A stretch of DNA of 64,000 bases, taken from assembly GCA_965221135.1 (NCBI GenBank), contig CBDCRZ010000069.1:62001-126000 (forward strand), written 5' to 3'. The DNA is from Sansalvadorimonas sp965221135 (GTDB lineage: Bacteria > Pseudomonadota > Gammaproteobacteria > Pseudomonadales > Endozoicomonadaceae). The first letter of the stretch is position 1; each line of letters begins with the position of its first letter. Positions 26,318 to 35,330 of this stretch are shown piece by piece. The notes below the pieces were generated by a model. It searched no databases. It was given only the letters and a program-made list of their open reading frames with translations, and was not told where the DNA came from. The position numbers and the translations under genes are program-made.

Positions 26318-26372
26318 CCCGGATATTTCAGGGTCATAACCACTCCAAACGGAACAAAACGAGACACATTGA

Positions 26373-26930
26373 ATGTCCATAGTCACTTTTCTGATCGACA
26401 CTATTGGCGGTCTGTTTGTCATGGCCATTTTGCTGCGCTTTTTGCTGCAAGTGGTTAAGGCCGACTTCTACAACCCCATCTCACAAGCCATTGTGAAGGT
26501 GACCAGTCCGCTGTTGAACCCTCTGCGCAAGATTATCCCCGGTTTTGGCGGGATGGACATCGCCGCTCTGGTACTGGCTTATATTATCCAGTGCCTGTTT
26601 GTGGTGATAAAGATGCAGGTGGTCGGGTATATGACATTCCCCGTCGGTGCCATTGCTACCTACGGCCTGTTCTTCCTGCTCAAGGCATTGCTGGATCTGT
26701 ACACCTTTGCCCTGATTATTATGATCATTGCGAGCTGGGTTGCCCCAGGCAGTTATAACCCCGGCCTGTTGCTGCTTCAGCAACTGACTGAGCCTCTGTG
26801 CAGCCGGGTGCGTAAAGTTATACCGCCTTTGGGTGGCCTGGACTTTTCCGTCATGGTGGTGATGTTCGGCATTTTCTTCCTGAAGGAACTACTGCCAAAC
26901 ATCCTGCGTCTTGGCCTGCCAGGACTCTGA
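26373..26930 (+). CDS. yggT: YggT family integral membrane protein
   Basis: This inner-membrane protein has two YGGT repeats, each of two helices separated by a short amphipathic stretch: residues about 5-100 (LLRFLLQVVKADFYNPISQ) and about 105-180 (MIIASWVAPGSYNP). The function is unsettled; members are linked to osmotic response and septum or cell-wall processes. The ATG at 26373 and the 185-residue length fit the family. Co-transcribed with proC and followed by a clear terminator. Confidence 0.92.
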   Translation: MSIVTFLIDTIGGLFVMAILLRFLLQVVKADFYNPISQAIVKVTSPLLNPLRKIIPGFGGMDIAALVLAYIIQCLFVVIKMQVVGYMTFPVGAIATYGLFFLLKALLDLYTFALIIMIIASWVAPGSYNPGLLLLQQLTEPLCSRVRKVIPPLGGLDFSVMVVMFGIFFLKELLPNILRLGLPGL

Positions 26931-26954
26931 TTCAGACGTTCAAAAAGCGGCAAT

Positions 26955-26996
26955 AAAAAAAGCCTGCAAGACCTTCACGGTCTGCAGGCTTTTTTA
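26955..26996 (+). terminator. Rho-independent terminator after proC-yggT
   Basis: An almost perfect stem (agcctgcaagacc paired with ggtctgcaggct, one bulge) is followed by a run of six T. An A run precedes the stem, so it could also act leftward. Confidence 0.88.
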
Positions 26997-27133
26997 ATTC
27001 TATTTTTTTACCACTGCCGTTTATGTATATTATCATCCCAGAGCATTTACACAGCTCAACACAATAAAAATAAATTGGCGTATTCCAATAATAGCGCCAT
27101 AAAAAAGTGTGGCCCATTCCAGGGGAGGATGAG

Positions 27134-29113
27134 GTGCAAAAATTAAATACGGGTATTTCTGCACATCTGGCATGGAAGAAGTCGATGTTGGAGAATATCA
27201 GCCGCTATCAAAGCTGGCTGGAGCATAATCAGCTGCTCGCTCCGGAACTAGAGGTTCAACTCGACACCTATCGCAAAACACTGTCTAACAATGGCATTAC
27301 CTTAGCCTTTGTGGGCGAAGTCTCCCGCGGTAAAACAGAGCTTATCAATGCACTGTTCTTTGCAGGTTTTGGCAGCCGTCTTCTGCCTTCCCGTGCTGGC
27401 CGCACGACAATGTGCCCAACAGAGATTCTGTACGACGAAAGCCGTCCGGTTAGTCTTCGGCTTCTTCCCATTGAAACCCGCCTGCAAAATAAATCGGTTC
27501 AGGACTACCAGAATGAACCGGATATTTGGCATGAGGTGCTGCTGGACACCAGCGACCCGGCCTCACTGGCTCAGGCATTAACATCTGTTGCCCATATACG
27601 GGAAGCGACTCCGGATGAGGCCATGGAGCTGGGCTTTGAGCCAGAACACCTGGACCCTATTCCCGGCAACCCTGAAGGAAAAGTTTGTGTACCTGCATGG
27701 CGCCACGCTGTCCTTAATATTGAACACCCTCTGCTGAAGCAGGGATTAAGAATTCTCGACACCCCAGGACTGAACGTACTGGGTTCAGAGCCGGAGCTGA
27801 CTCTCAGCATGCTCCCCGCGGCAGACGCCATTATTTATATGCTCGGTGCAGATTCAGGTGTTACGGCCAGTGATATGCAAGTCTGGGAAGACCATATAAA
27901 ACCAATACATAAACGCCGTCCCTCCACCTTGTTCGCTACCCTGAACAAGGTCGACACTCTGTATGACGACCTGCTCGCCCCAGAGCACGTCCAGGTCATG
28001 ATTGACGACATTCGCCATACAACAGCACGACAGCTCGGTATAGCCAGCAACGACGTTATGCCCCTGTCCGCACGTCAGGCTTTGACCGGACGCATTCAAA
28101 ATAATGATAAACGCCTGCGGCAGAGCTCCATCCTTGCACTGGAAACTCTGTTAGCCAAAGAGCTGGTTTCCCGTCAGGAACAAATGATCAATCGCTATAT
28201 TGTTCAACCTCTGGTTGAAGCTTTGGGCAATAGCCGTGCAGTACTGCAAAAACGTCAGAAAGATCTGACCAGCTACCAGTGCCGGATGACCAGCACTCAA
28301 AAAGGCAATCGTTATATGATTTCCGAGCTGACAGCACGTACCCGGGAAATGCACAGCATGCACCACCGCCGCCTGATCGATATAAAATCGAGCCGTCGTT
28401 TGATTACCCGTCAGGCAGAATCACTGAACCGTGCCTGTCAGTCTGAACGATTCCGCCATCGTCTGAAAAAAGTGCAGTATGAAATTCGTGCCAGCTTAAC
28501 GACAGCAGGTATTGGTCAGGCTATCTCACGGTTCTTTGACCAGGTATACGATGATATCTACACACTGGGCACCGAAGCCAAGCTGGCTAACCGTCTTGTA
28601 GACTCGATTTATCAGCGTCACCAACAGCGCGCAACCGGTGGTGTTCAGCTCTGTCCACAACCTTTCCTGACCAAGCCCTACATACAGGAACTGATGGAGG
28701 TGCGTGACCGGGCGAATGTATTCCAAAAGCGTTTCAGTACTTTGCTGGCCAGCCAGAACACTGTGGCCAGACGCTTCCTGTCGACTCTGGCTATCGAAGT
28801 CACTGAGCTGCACACCCGTATGGTGCGCGAGGTGACCGACTGGTCCAAAAACAGTCTTCACCCGATGGCTCAGCATGCCCTTGAGAAAAAGCAGCTGCTG
28901 GAACAACAGCTTATTGAGCTGCGCACACTGAGCCTTAATGACAGCAATCGTGAACAGATGCTGGAGAGGCTGGACGGTCTGATTGCTGATGCAGAACACC
29001 AGCTGGCTCATATTAATACGCTACTTAGTGCGATTCGTCGCCCTGTGACACAGCTCGCACCTGCGGGCACTAATATCGTTCCTCTTCACAAGATGTCAGC
29101 CGCCACGGCATAG
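27134..29113 (+). CDS. Dynamin-like large GTPase
   Basis: A dynamin-superfamily GTPase of 659 residues when started at GTG 27134, which follows GGGGAGGATGAG; an in-frame ATG at 27107 would add nine residues. G1 is FVGEVSRGKTELIN (about 57-70), the switch-region threonine is in TTMCPTE, G3 is DTPGLN (about 208) and G4 is LNKVD (about 270). The long C-terminal half is helical, as in bacterial dynamin-like proteins that act on membranes or in phage stress. It lies alone between a terminator and metX; in Pseudomonas yggT and metX are near neighbours without it. Its exact role cannot be read from sequence. Confidence 0.85.
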   Translation: MQKLNTGISAHLAWKKSMLENISRYQSWLEHNQLLAPELEVQLDTYRKTLSNNGITLAFVGEVSRGKTELINALFFAGFGSRLLPSRAGRTTMCPTEILYDESRPVSLRLLPIETRLQNKSVQDYQNEPDIWHEVLLDTSDPASLAQALTSVAHIREATPDEAMELGFEPEHLDPIPGNPEGKVCVPAWRHAVLNIEHPLLKQGLRILDTPGLNVLGSEPELTLSMLPAADAIIYMLGADSGVTASDMQVWEDHIKPIHKRRPSTLFATLNKVDTLYDDLLAPEHVQVMIDDIRHTTARQLGIASNDVMPLSARQALTGRIQNNDKRLRQSSILALETLLAKELVSRQEQMINRYIVQPLVEALGNSRAVLQKRQKDLTSYQCRMTSTQKGNRYMISELTARTREMHSMHHRRLIDIKSSRRLITRQAESLNRACQSERFRHRLKKVQYEIRASLTTAGIGQAISRFFDQVYDDIYTLGTEAKLANRLVDSIYQRHQQRATGGVQLCPQPFLTKPYIQELMEVRDRANVFQKRFSTLLASQNTVARRFLSTLAIEVTELHTRMVREVTDWSKNSLHPMAQHALEKKQLLEQQLIELRTLSLNDSNREQMLERLDGLIADAEHQLAHINTLLSAIRRPVTQLAPAGTNIVPLHKMSAATA

Positions 29114-29244
29114 GGCGCGCTGACAATTCATCATCGAATAAGAAGTAACCCTAAGATTGGCGGTTGCGCGGGGAAGTAGTGCTCTTTAGACTGCCCGCAA
29201 TAAACAAAAATGCCACCTTCCAATCCGGGACTTCAACAACAACG

Positions 29245-30450
29245 ATGCCAGTCACGCCGCCAGACACAGACGCACAGACATTACAGCCGAATTGCGGGAG
29301 CTCGGTCGGTATCGTTACGCCCGAGGTTATCGCCTTTTCTCAACCTCTTTCATTGAGCTGTGGAAAGACTCTCAACAACTACGAACTGATTGTCGAAACC
29401 TATGGCACCCTGAATACCTGCGCCAGTAATGCCATATTAATCTGTCATGCGTTGAGCGGTGATCATCATGCTGCAGGTTATCACTCAGCGGAAGACCGCA
29501 AGCCCGGTTGGTGGGATGCCAGCATTGGCCCCGGCAAAGCCATCGACACCAACCACTTTTATGTCGTCAGCCTGAACAACCTTGGTGGCTGCGGCGGCAG
29601 CACCGGCCCTACCACGATCAACCCACAAACCGGTAAGCCCTGGGGGCCAGACTTCCCCGTGGTTACTGTGGATGACTGGGTTGAGAGTCAGGCCCGACTG
29701 GCCGACCACCTCGGCATTGAACAGTGGGCCGCCGTTGTTGGCGGAAGCCTTGGTGGCATGCAGGTTATGGAATGGTCAATCCGCTTTCCTGAGCGCATCC
29801 GCCATGCGGTTGTGATTGCATCAGCCCCGCGTCTTTCTGCCCAGAACATTGCCTTTAACGAAGTTGCCCGTCAGGCCATTATGTCGGACCCCGACTTTCT
29901 GGAAGGCCGCTATCTGGAATCCAATACGCTGCCAGCTTCGGGACTTGGACTGGCGCGGATGGTAGGTCATATCACCTATCTCTCCGACGATGCCATGAAG
30001 GCCAAGTTCGGCCGGGATATGAAAGAAGAACATTTTAAATTCGACTACAACGTTGAATTTCAGGTGGAAAGCTACCTCCGTTATCAGGGTGAATCCTTTA
30101 CCCGCCGGTTTGATGCCAACACTTATCTGTTGATGACCCGTGCGCTGGATTATTACGACCCCGCCAGTCGCAATGACAATGATCTGGTGCAAACCCTGTC
30201 GGACGCTTCAGCTCGATTCCTGGTGGTCTCCTTCACAACTGACTGGCGCTTCAGCCCGGAGCGTTCTGAAGAGATTGTGAATGCTCTGCACTCTGCCGGG
30301 AAAGATGTCAGCTACCTGAAAGTGGATGCTCCTCAAGGCCATGATGCCTTCCTGATGGACATTCCCCGTTATACCTCTGCTCTGAAAGCATGGATGTCGC
30401 ATGTTGTTGATGAGAGCAAAGCCATAGATAGTGAAGGAGGCAAAGCCTGA
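29245..30450 (+). CDS. metX: Homoserine O-acyltransferase MetX
   Basis: MetX acylates homoserine in methionine synthesis. The alpha/beta hydrolase fold shows the nucleophile Ser in VVGGSLGGMQ, the acid Asp in TTDWRFSPERS and the catalytic His in QGHDAFLMD. HALSGDHHAAGYH and LGGCGGSTGPTT are family signatures. Many gammaproteobacterial MetX enzymes use succinyl-CoA rather than acetyl-CoA, so the donor is left open. The ATG at 29245 is chosen because residues before it are not family-like; an in-frame TTG at 29164 is possible. The stop overlaps the metW start by one base. Confidence 0.93.
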   Translation: MPVTPPDTDAQTLQPNCGSSVGIVTPEVIAFSQPLSLSCGKTLNNYELIVETYGTLNTCASNAILICHALSGDHHAAGYHSAEDRKPGWWDASIGPGKAIDTNHFYVVSLNNLGGCGGSTGPTTINPQTGKPWGPDFPVVTVDDWVESQARLADHLGIEQWAAVVGGSLGGMQVMEWSIRFPERIRHAVVIASAPRLSAQNIAFNEVARQAIMSDPDFLEGRYLESNTLPASGLGLARMVGHITYLSDDAMKAKFGRDMKEEHFKFDYNVEFQVESYLRYQGESFTRRFDANTYLLMTRALDYYDPASRNDNDLVQTLSDASARFLVVSFTTDWRFSPERSEEIVNALHSAGKDVSYLKVDAPQGHDAFLMDIPRYTSALKAWMSHVVDESKAIDSEGGKA

Positions 30451-31064
30451 TGAGAAGGGATTTTCAGGTTATTACAGACCTTATCAATCCGGGTAATCGT
30501 GTACTCGACCTGGCCTGCGGTAGCGGCGAGTTACTCGAAAAACTCCACAAGGATCGCCAGGTAAATGGCTATGGTCTTGAGATAAATCCAGACAACATCC
30601 AACGCTGCCTTGAACGTGGTGTCAGTGTTATTGAGCAGGATATCGACAAGGGTCTGACTAATTTTGAAGACAATAGTTTCGATACAGTCGTTATGACCTC
30701 AGCACTGCAGGCTCTGCACAACCCGGACAAAGTGCTCGATGAAATGCTACGGGTAGGCAAGCAGTGCATTGTCACCTTTCCTAACTTTGGCCACTGGCGC
30801 TGCCGGTTCCATCTGGCATGGAAAGGACGCATGCCTGTGTCTAAGTTTATGCCTTACTCTTGGTACGACACGCCGAACATTCACTTCTGTACCTTTACGG
30901 ATTTCGAAGAACTCTGCCACAGCAAGAGCCTGCAGATACTCACCCGACTGGTGACAGACCAAAAACATCAAAGCAGTGCCCTGGCACAACTGGCACCCAA
31001 CTTTTTTGGTCAGGTTGCGATTTATCATCTCTGCCCCAAAACAGCGGACTCATCTTCGCACTAA
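30450..31064 (+). CDS. metW: Methionine biosynthesis protein MetW
   Basis: MetW is a methyltransferase-fold partner of MetX in many proteobacteria. In some species it is needed for homoserine acylation in vivo. The 204-residue protein has the SAM-binding motif VLDLACGSGELLEKL, then YGLEIN, FDTVVMTSALQAL, and the typical TFPNFGHWRCRFHL and MPYSWYDTPNIHFCT. Translationally coupled to metX (ATG and TGA share a base). Confidence 0.95.
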   Translation: MRRDFQVITDLINPGNRVLDLACGSGELLEKLHKDRQVNGYGLEINPDNIQRCLERGVSVIEQDIDKGLTNFEDNSFDTVVMTSALQALHNPDKVLDEMLRVGKQCIVTFPNFGHWRCRFHLAWKGRMPVSKFMPYSWYDTPNIHFCTFTDFEELCHSKSLQILTRLVTDQKHQSSALAQLAPNFFGQVAIYHLCPKTADSSSH

Positions 31065-31083
31065 CTCAAACAAGGACACGACT

Positions 31084-31542
31084 ATGAAGCGCCTCTCCAT
31101 TCGTCAGATGTTTCTCAATGTTCAGAGCCTTCTTGCACTGTTTTTTCTTGCTGCCTCACTGACAACCTCTTCTGCCCAGGCAGCAGAAGAAGCCTTCGGC
31201 GATTTGGTGGTGTATTACAACGCATTTGACAGTACATTCCTGCTACCCAAAGTGGCGAAGAGTTACGGAATAGAGCGTTCGCCCAAAGGAAAGCTGCTGA
31301 ATGTTTCGGTTTTGAAGAACGGCAAGCCCTCCAAATCTGATGTGAAAGTTGAAACATCTAACCTGTTGGGGCAAATACAAACCCACAAGACCTGGGCCAT
31401 TGAAGAAACCGGTGCCCTCTATTACATGACGGCGTTCAATGTCACCAACGATGAGTTGCTACACTTCACCATCACAGTGTCCCCTGAAGGATACAGAGGC
31501 AGCAAAACCATCAAGTTCAGCCAGAAATTTTACGAGGAATAA
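31084..31542 (+). CDS. DUF4426 periplasmic protein
   Basis: A 152-residue secreted protein of the DUF4426 family, usually found between metW and rdgB in Pseudomonas relatives; function unknown. A signal peptide is evident (basic MKRLSIRQ, hydrophobic LLALFFLAASL, cleavage near SAQAAEEA). The mature domain has FGDLVVYYNAF, VLKNGKP and a C-terminal strand KTIKFSQKFYEE. The ATG at 31084 is chosen since it gives a proper signal peptide; the frame is open further upstream inside metW. Confidence 0.85.
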   Translation: MKRLSIRQMFLNVQSLLALFFLAASLTTSSAQAAEEAFGDLVVYYNAFDSTFLLPKVAKSYGIERSPKGKLLNVSVLKNGKPSKSDVKVETSNLLGQIQTHKTWAIEETGALYYMTAFNVTNDELLHFTITVSPEGYRGSKTIKFSQKFYEE

Positions 31543-31544
31543 CC

Positions 31545-32210
31545 TTGACCACAAACAGCAGCCCTTCCGTTCTCAGCTCTTCAGTTCTCAGCTCTTCAGT
31601 TCTCAAGAGCCAGGATGTTGTCATTGCCACGGGTAATATGGGCAAGCTGGCAGAGTTCCGCCAGATGCTGGCTCCCGTTGGTATTAATATTCGACCGCAG
31701 AGTGAGTTCAATACCGGCAGTATTGAAGAGACCGGTCTCACCTTTGTAGAGAACGCCATTCTGAAAGCGCGTCATGCGGCGCGCATCTCTGGCCTGCCAG
31801 CACTGGCAGATGACTCCGGCCTTGAGGTTGAGTATCTGAAGGGTGGTCCGGGTATCTATTCCGCCCGTTTCTCCGGCGAAGATGCTACAGATATTGAGAA
31901 CACTGAAAAGCTGCTGAAGGTTATGGAAGGTGTTCCAACGGAGCAGCGTAAAGCGCGTTTTCAATGCCTGCTGGTGTTCCTTCGTCATGCTGACGACCCA
32001 ATTCCTTTGATCTGTCAGGGTTCATGGGAAGGTTACATTCTGGAAGAGCCTCTGGGCACCCACGGCCACGGTTATGACCCGGTGTTCTTTGTACCTGAAG
32101 CTCACTGTGCGGCTGCCGAACTGGAACCTTCCCAGAAAAACTCTATGAGTCACCGTGCCATAGCCATGCAACTGATGCTGGAAAAACTGCAGGCGCTGCA
32201 ATCCCTGTGA
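31545..32210 (+). CDS. rdgB: dITP/XTP pyrophosphatase RdgB (HAM1 family)
   Basis: RdgB hydrolyses non-canonical purine nucleotides such as dITP and XTP to monophosphates, protecting DNA. Signatures are VVIATGNMGKLAEFRQML, FVENAILKARHAA, LADDSGLEV, GIYSARFSG and KNSMSHRAIA. The protein is 221 residues, longer than the E. coli enzyme (197). The extra ~20 N-terminal residues are Ser/Val/Leu repeats from a 15-bp tandem repeat at 31570-31605. The likely start is TTG at 31545, with AGGA seven bases upstream. No closer ATG precedes the conserved domain, so the extension is probably translated. Confidence 0.92.
   Translation: MTTNSSPSVLSSSVLSSSVLKSQDVVIATGNMGKLAEFRQMLAPVGINIRPQSEFNTGSIEETGLTFVENAILKARHAARISGLPALADDSGLEVEYLKGGPGIYSARFSGEDATDIENTEKLLKVMEGVPTEQRKARFQCLLVFLRHADDPIPLICQGSWEGYILEEPLGTHGHGYDPVFFVPEAHCAAAELEPSQKNSMSHRAIAMQLMLEKLQALQSL
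31570..31605 (+). repeat. 15-bp tandem repeat at the 5' end of rdgB
   Basis: The unit ttctcagctcttcag occurs about two and a half times, coding repeated SSSVL before the conserved domain. Confidence 0.85.
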
Positions 32211-33457
32211 CCGAGCACTTATCAAAAGCATCTTTAGATACTTCCATAATTACGTCCTCCCACGCATCTCAGGGGCTGCAGCTGCCGCCCTTGAGCCTGT
32301 ACATCCATGTGCCCTGGTGCATTCGCAAGTGTCCGTACTGCGACTTTAATTCCCATAAAGCGTCAGTGTCCTACAACGACGAAGGTGAGCTGCCGGAGAT
32401 GGAGTATGTGCAGGCGCTGCTGGATGATCTCGCCGACGAGCATCCTTATGTTCAGGGCAGGGGGCTACACAGCATCTTTATTGGCGGAGGCACACCCAGC
32501 CTGCTGACACCTGATGCTTACCGGGTGCTGTTTGATGGCATCAAACAGCAGCTGTCTGTGAGTGTTGAAGACTTTGAACAGATCGAAATCACCATGGAAG
32601 CCAACCCCGGAACCTTTGAGCAGGAACGCTTTAATGGTTTTCGTGAGCAGGGCATTAACCGCCTGTCGATTGGCGTGCAGAGTTTTCACGACAGCTGTCT
32701 GGAAACACTGGGACGTATTCATTCCGGGAATGAAGCTGAACGCGCTATGGCAATGGCTCGCAAGGCGGGCTTTGAGAATATTAATCTCGACCTGATGCAT
32801 GGCCTGCCGGGGCAATCGGAAGAAATGGCAATGGAAGACCTGCAAACAGCCATTCGTTTAGCGCCTGAACATCTGTCCTGGTACCAGCTCACCATTGAAC
32901 CCAACACAGTGTTCTGGACCAAACCTCCAAAACTTCCAGAAGACGACACTCTCTGGGCAATTCAGGAACGTGGCCAGAAGCTTTTAGCGGAACATGGCTA
33001 CAGCCAGTATGAAGTGTCTGCCTATAGCCAAGCCAACAATCAAATCAGTAAGCAGTCGCGCCATAACCTGAACTACTGGCAGTTTGGAGACTTTATCGGC
33101 ATTGGTGCAGGTGCTCATGGCAAGCTGACAGACCTCACCTCAGGCACGATTAAGCGCAACTGGAAAACTCGACAGCCGGCTGATTATCTTAACCCTGACA
33201 AAGCCTTTCTGGCCGGTGAGCGCACACTGGATGCTGAAGAGCGGCCTCTGGAGTTTATGATGAACGCTCTGCGGCTGCGTGACGGTGTTGACGCTGCGTT
33301 GTTTGAACAAAGAACAGGCCTGTCGCTCAGCACAGTGAAATCTTCGCTGGATAAGGCCCGCTCAATGGAACTGATGACAACAGACGACGCCCGTATTCAG
33401 CCTTCGGAACGGGGCAGCCTGTTCCTTAATGAGCTGTTGGAATACTTCTGCTCTTAA
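32207..33457 (+). CDS. hemW: Radical SAM heme chaperone HemW
   Basis: HemW resembles coproporphyrinogen dehydrogenase but acts as a heme-binding chaperone in related bacteria. The radical SAM cluster motif CIRKCPYCDF lies near residue 38, followed by FIGGGTPSLL, the SIGVQSFHDSCL block, NLDLMHGLPGQ and the C-terminal HemN-like domain (PLEFMMNALRLRDGV). The HNxxYW-type motif appears as RHNLNYWQFGDFIGIGAGAH. The GTG start at 32207 overlaps the rdgB stop by four bases. Its 3' end overlaps the convergent endonuclease-family gene by 32 bases. Confidence 0.94.
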   Translation: MTEHLSKASLDTSIITSSHASQGLQLPPLSLYIHVPWCIRKCPYCDFNSHKASVSYNDEGELPEMEYVQALLDDLADEHPYVQGRGLHSIFIGGGTPSLLTPDAYRVLFDGIKQQLSVSVEDFEQIEITMEANPGTFEQERFNGFREQGINRLSIGVQSFHDSCLETLGRIHSGNEAERAMAMARKAGFENINLDLMHGLPGQSEEMAMEDLQTAIRLAPEHLSWYQLTIEPNTVFWTKPPKLPEDDTLWAIQERGQKLLAEHGYSQYEVSAYSQANNQISKQSRHNLNYWQFGDFIGIGAGAHGKLTDLTSGTIKRNWKTRQPADYLNPDKAFLAGERTLDAEERPLEFMMNALRLRDGVDAALFEQRTGLSLSTVKSSLDKARSMELMTTDDARIQPSERGSLFLNELLEYFCS

Positions 33458-34325
33458 TGTTCAAGCCGTGTGGCAGATCTATCTCCACCGCCAGGGGGAG
33501 ATGATCTGACTGTGGAAAGTCCGGAACAAAGAAGTTCCGTACATTCAGACTGTCACTGAGCAGGATATGATCCAGCGACTTACTCGGCTGCCAGCTGGGG
33601 AAGGTTTTTTCATTCTGGGAAGCACTGTGCAACCCAAGCCCAGCAAGGGGCGAATCTTCTAGAAGCTCTTCCGCATGGGTGTTCATATCTCCCATCAATA
33701 CAACATGCTCATGGCTTTCTACCAGTTTGCGGATGTAAGAGAGCTGCAGGTCACGCCCTTTGCGGCTCAGAGCCAGATGCATCACTACCACCAGCAAAGG
33801 CTGGTTCTCACCCAGCTCAACAATAATGGCCCCACGACCAGGAATCAGGCCGGGAAGCTTATGGTCTTCCAGCAGCTCCGGCTGGCAACGGGTTAACAGA
33901 CCATTACTGTGCTGTCCTAACTGCCCGAGATTGCGGTTTAACTGCTGGTACCACCATGGGAAGCCGCCCCGGTGAGCCAGGTATTCAATCTGGTTGATAA
34001 ACCCACTGCGTAAACTGCCACCATCCACCTCCTGCAGGGCCACAATGTCATAGTCCTGAACCAGGCGGGCAATACGGTCGAGGTTTTTCTGTCGGCCAGA
34101 GGCTGGAAGAATATGCTGCCAGCTGCGAGTGACGTAATGACCATACTGCTGAGTAGATATGCCCACCTGAATATTAAAACTCAGCAGTCGAAGGGTATCG
34201 ATATCAGAAGTGCCATAACCGCCATGAAGATTGGAAGGAACGACTTTTTCCCGGGTGTAGCTGAGCCTGTTACGACGTTCATTGATGTGTCGGCTTATCA
34301 TTCCCTGTACAGCTTTTAACGGCAT
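33426..34325 (-). CDS. Endonuclease/exonuclease/phosphatase family protein
   Basis: A 299-residue member of the EEP superfamily, a divalent-metal phosphoesterase fold. The order of motifs is complete: LLSFNIQVG near residue 47, ALQEVDGGS with the metal-binding Glu, VVVMHLALS, LMGDMNTHAEEL with Asp and Asn, SLDHILLSD and SDHLPLAVEI at the end. The substrate cannot be told. A homologue occupies the same place upstream of dsbA in Pseudomonas. GGGAG lies five bases before ATG 34325. Confidence 0.9.
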   Translation of the reverse strand: MPLKAVQGMISRHINERRNRLSYTREKVVPSNLHGGYGTSDIDTLRLLSFNIQVGISTQQYGHYVTRSWQHILPASGRQKNLDRIARLVQDYDIVALQEVDGGSLRSGFINQIEYLAHRGGFPWWYQQLNRNLGQLGQHSNGLLTRCQPELLEDHKLPGLIPGRGAIIVELGENQPLLVVVMHLALSRKGRDLQLSYIRKLVESHEHVVLMGDMNTHAEELLEDSPLAGLGLHSASQNEKTFPSWQPSKSLDHILLSDSLNVRNFFVPDFPQSDHLPLAVEIDLPHGLNIKSRSIPTAH

Positions 34326-34373
34326 AATGGCTCCCTACGACTCACTGATGATGGTCCGGAGCTCTTTTATCTA

Positions 34374-35195
34374 TCAGGGAGCTGTCGGACGACTTTTTTC
34401 AGGGGCAGGCTGTGGTGGAGTCTCTGCTGTTTGCCCTTTTAGATCGGGCTGCTCTTTAGAGGCTGGCTTCTTTGCATCTGTCTCTTTAGAAGCGGGCAGC
34501 TCTGCCTTTTTCACCTCGGGTTTGTCGGCAGCTTTTTTAACACCTTTTGCATTTTCTTTTCTCAGGGTCTCAATCACATAGTCCGAAACTTGTAACATTT
34601 TATCAAGACCACCCGCCGTCACCGGATCAATTAAATAACGCCCATTAATAATAATTGCAGGAACACCTGTCAGCTGCGCCCCCCGAGTAGCAGCCCCGGC
34701 TTTCTGAACCTGGTTCATCACACCAAAAGAGCCATAGGCTTTATCAAAGTCGGCAGGCTTTACAGAGAATCGGCTGGAGAGAAAAGTCTTCATATCTTTC
34801 TCATTATCCAGACGTTCACCTTTTTTCTGAACGGCCTCAAAAACAGGGAGGTGTGCCTTATCAAGAAGCTTCATTTCTTCGAGGGTGTAGAACAGTTGGG
34901 CGTGAGCCTGCCAGGGCTTACCGAAGACTACAGGCAGATCTGTGTTGATCACATCTTTGCCCAGGGTTTTCTTCCAGTCCTTCTCCAGGACAGAGAGGTC
35001 ATAGCAGTGAGAGCATCCGTACCAGAAGACAGTCTCTACTTCGATTTTACCTTCCGGTATAACCTTGGGCAGGGGCGTTTTCAGTACCTTGTACTGAACT
35101 CCTTCTTTATATTCGGCGGCAGGGCTTTGGAGAGATATCCCTTGGATAGTTACACTGAACAAAGCCAGTAAGATCCAGTGTCGCAATTTATGCAT
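34374..35195 (-). CDS. dsbA: Periplasmic thiol:disulfide oxidoreductase DsbA
   Basis: DsbA introduces disulfide bonds into periplasmic proteins. It has a signal peptide (HWILLALFSVTIQGISL), then the thioredoxin-like active site FWYGCSHCYDL and the cis-Pro loop GVPAIIINGRYLID. The redox pair is CSHC instead of the common CPHC, which may tune its potential. The domain ends near residue 210 and is followed by a ~60-residue Lys/Ala/Pro-rich tail absent from typical DsbA proteins (about 210 residues). It is positioned between the EEP gene and cytochrome c4, as in Pseudomonas. Secreted cysteine-containing proteins in this window, such as the serpin, could be its clients (inference). Confidence 0.92.
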   Translation of the reverse strand: MHKLRHWILLALFSVTIQGISLQSPAAEYKEGVQYKVLKTPLPKVIPEGKIEVETVFWYGCSHCYDLSVLEKDWKKTLGKDVINTDLPVVFGKPWQAHAQLFYTLEEMKLLDKAHLPVFEAVQKKGERLDNEKDMKTFLSSRFSVKPADFDKAYGSFGVMNQVQKAGAATRGAQLTGVPAIIINGRYLIDPVTAGGLDKMLQVSDYVIETLRKENAKGVKKAADKPEVKKAELPASKETDAKKPASKEQPDLKGQTAETPPQPAPEKSRPTAP

Positions 35196-35261
35196 TCTTT
35201 TTCCCCTGCCAACGGTATAAAACCCAGTTATTTTAAACTAGCAGGTTAGAAGAATGATGGC

Positions 35262-35304
35262 AGAAAAAACAAAAGGGCCGGCACTCATTTGAGTGCCGGC
35301 CCTT
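35262..35304 (-). terminator. Rho-independent terminator after cytochrome c4
   Basis: A perfect 15-bp stem (aagggccggcactca at 35273-35287 with its complement at 35290-35304) is followed on the minus strand by TTTGTTTTTT. Confidence 0.9.
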
Positions 35305-35330
35305 CAGTGTTATAAGCGTGTGAGCTGCTA

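Noticed and set aside
29164..29244. TTG start for metX adding 27 residues
   Set aside because: The added residues do not resemble the family, and an ATG at 29245 begins a sensible N-terminus.
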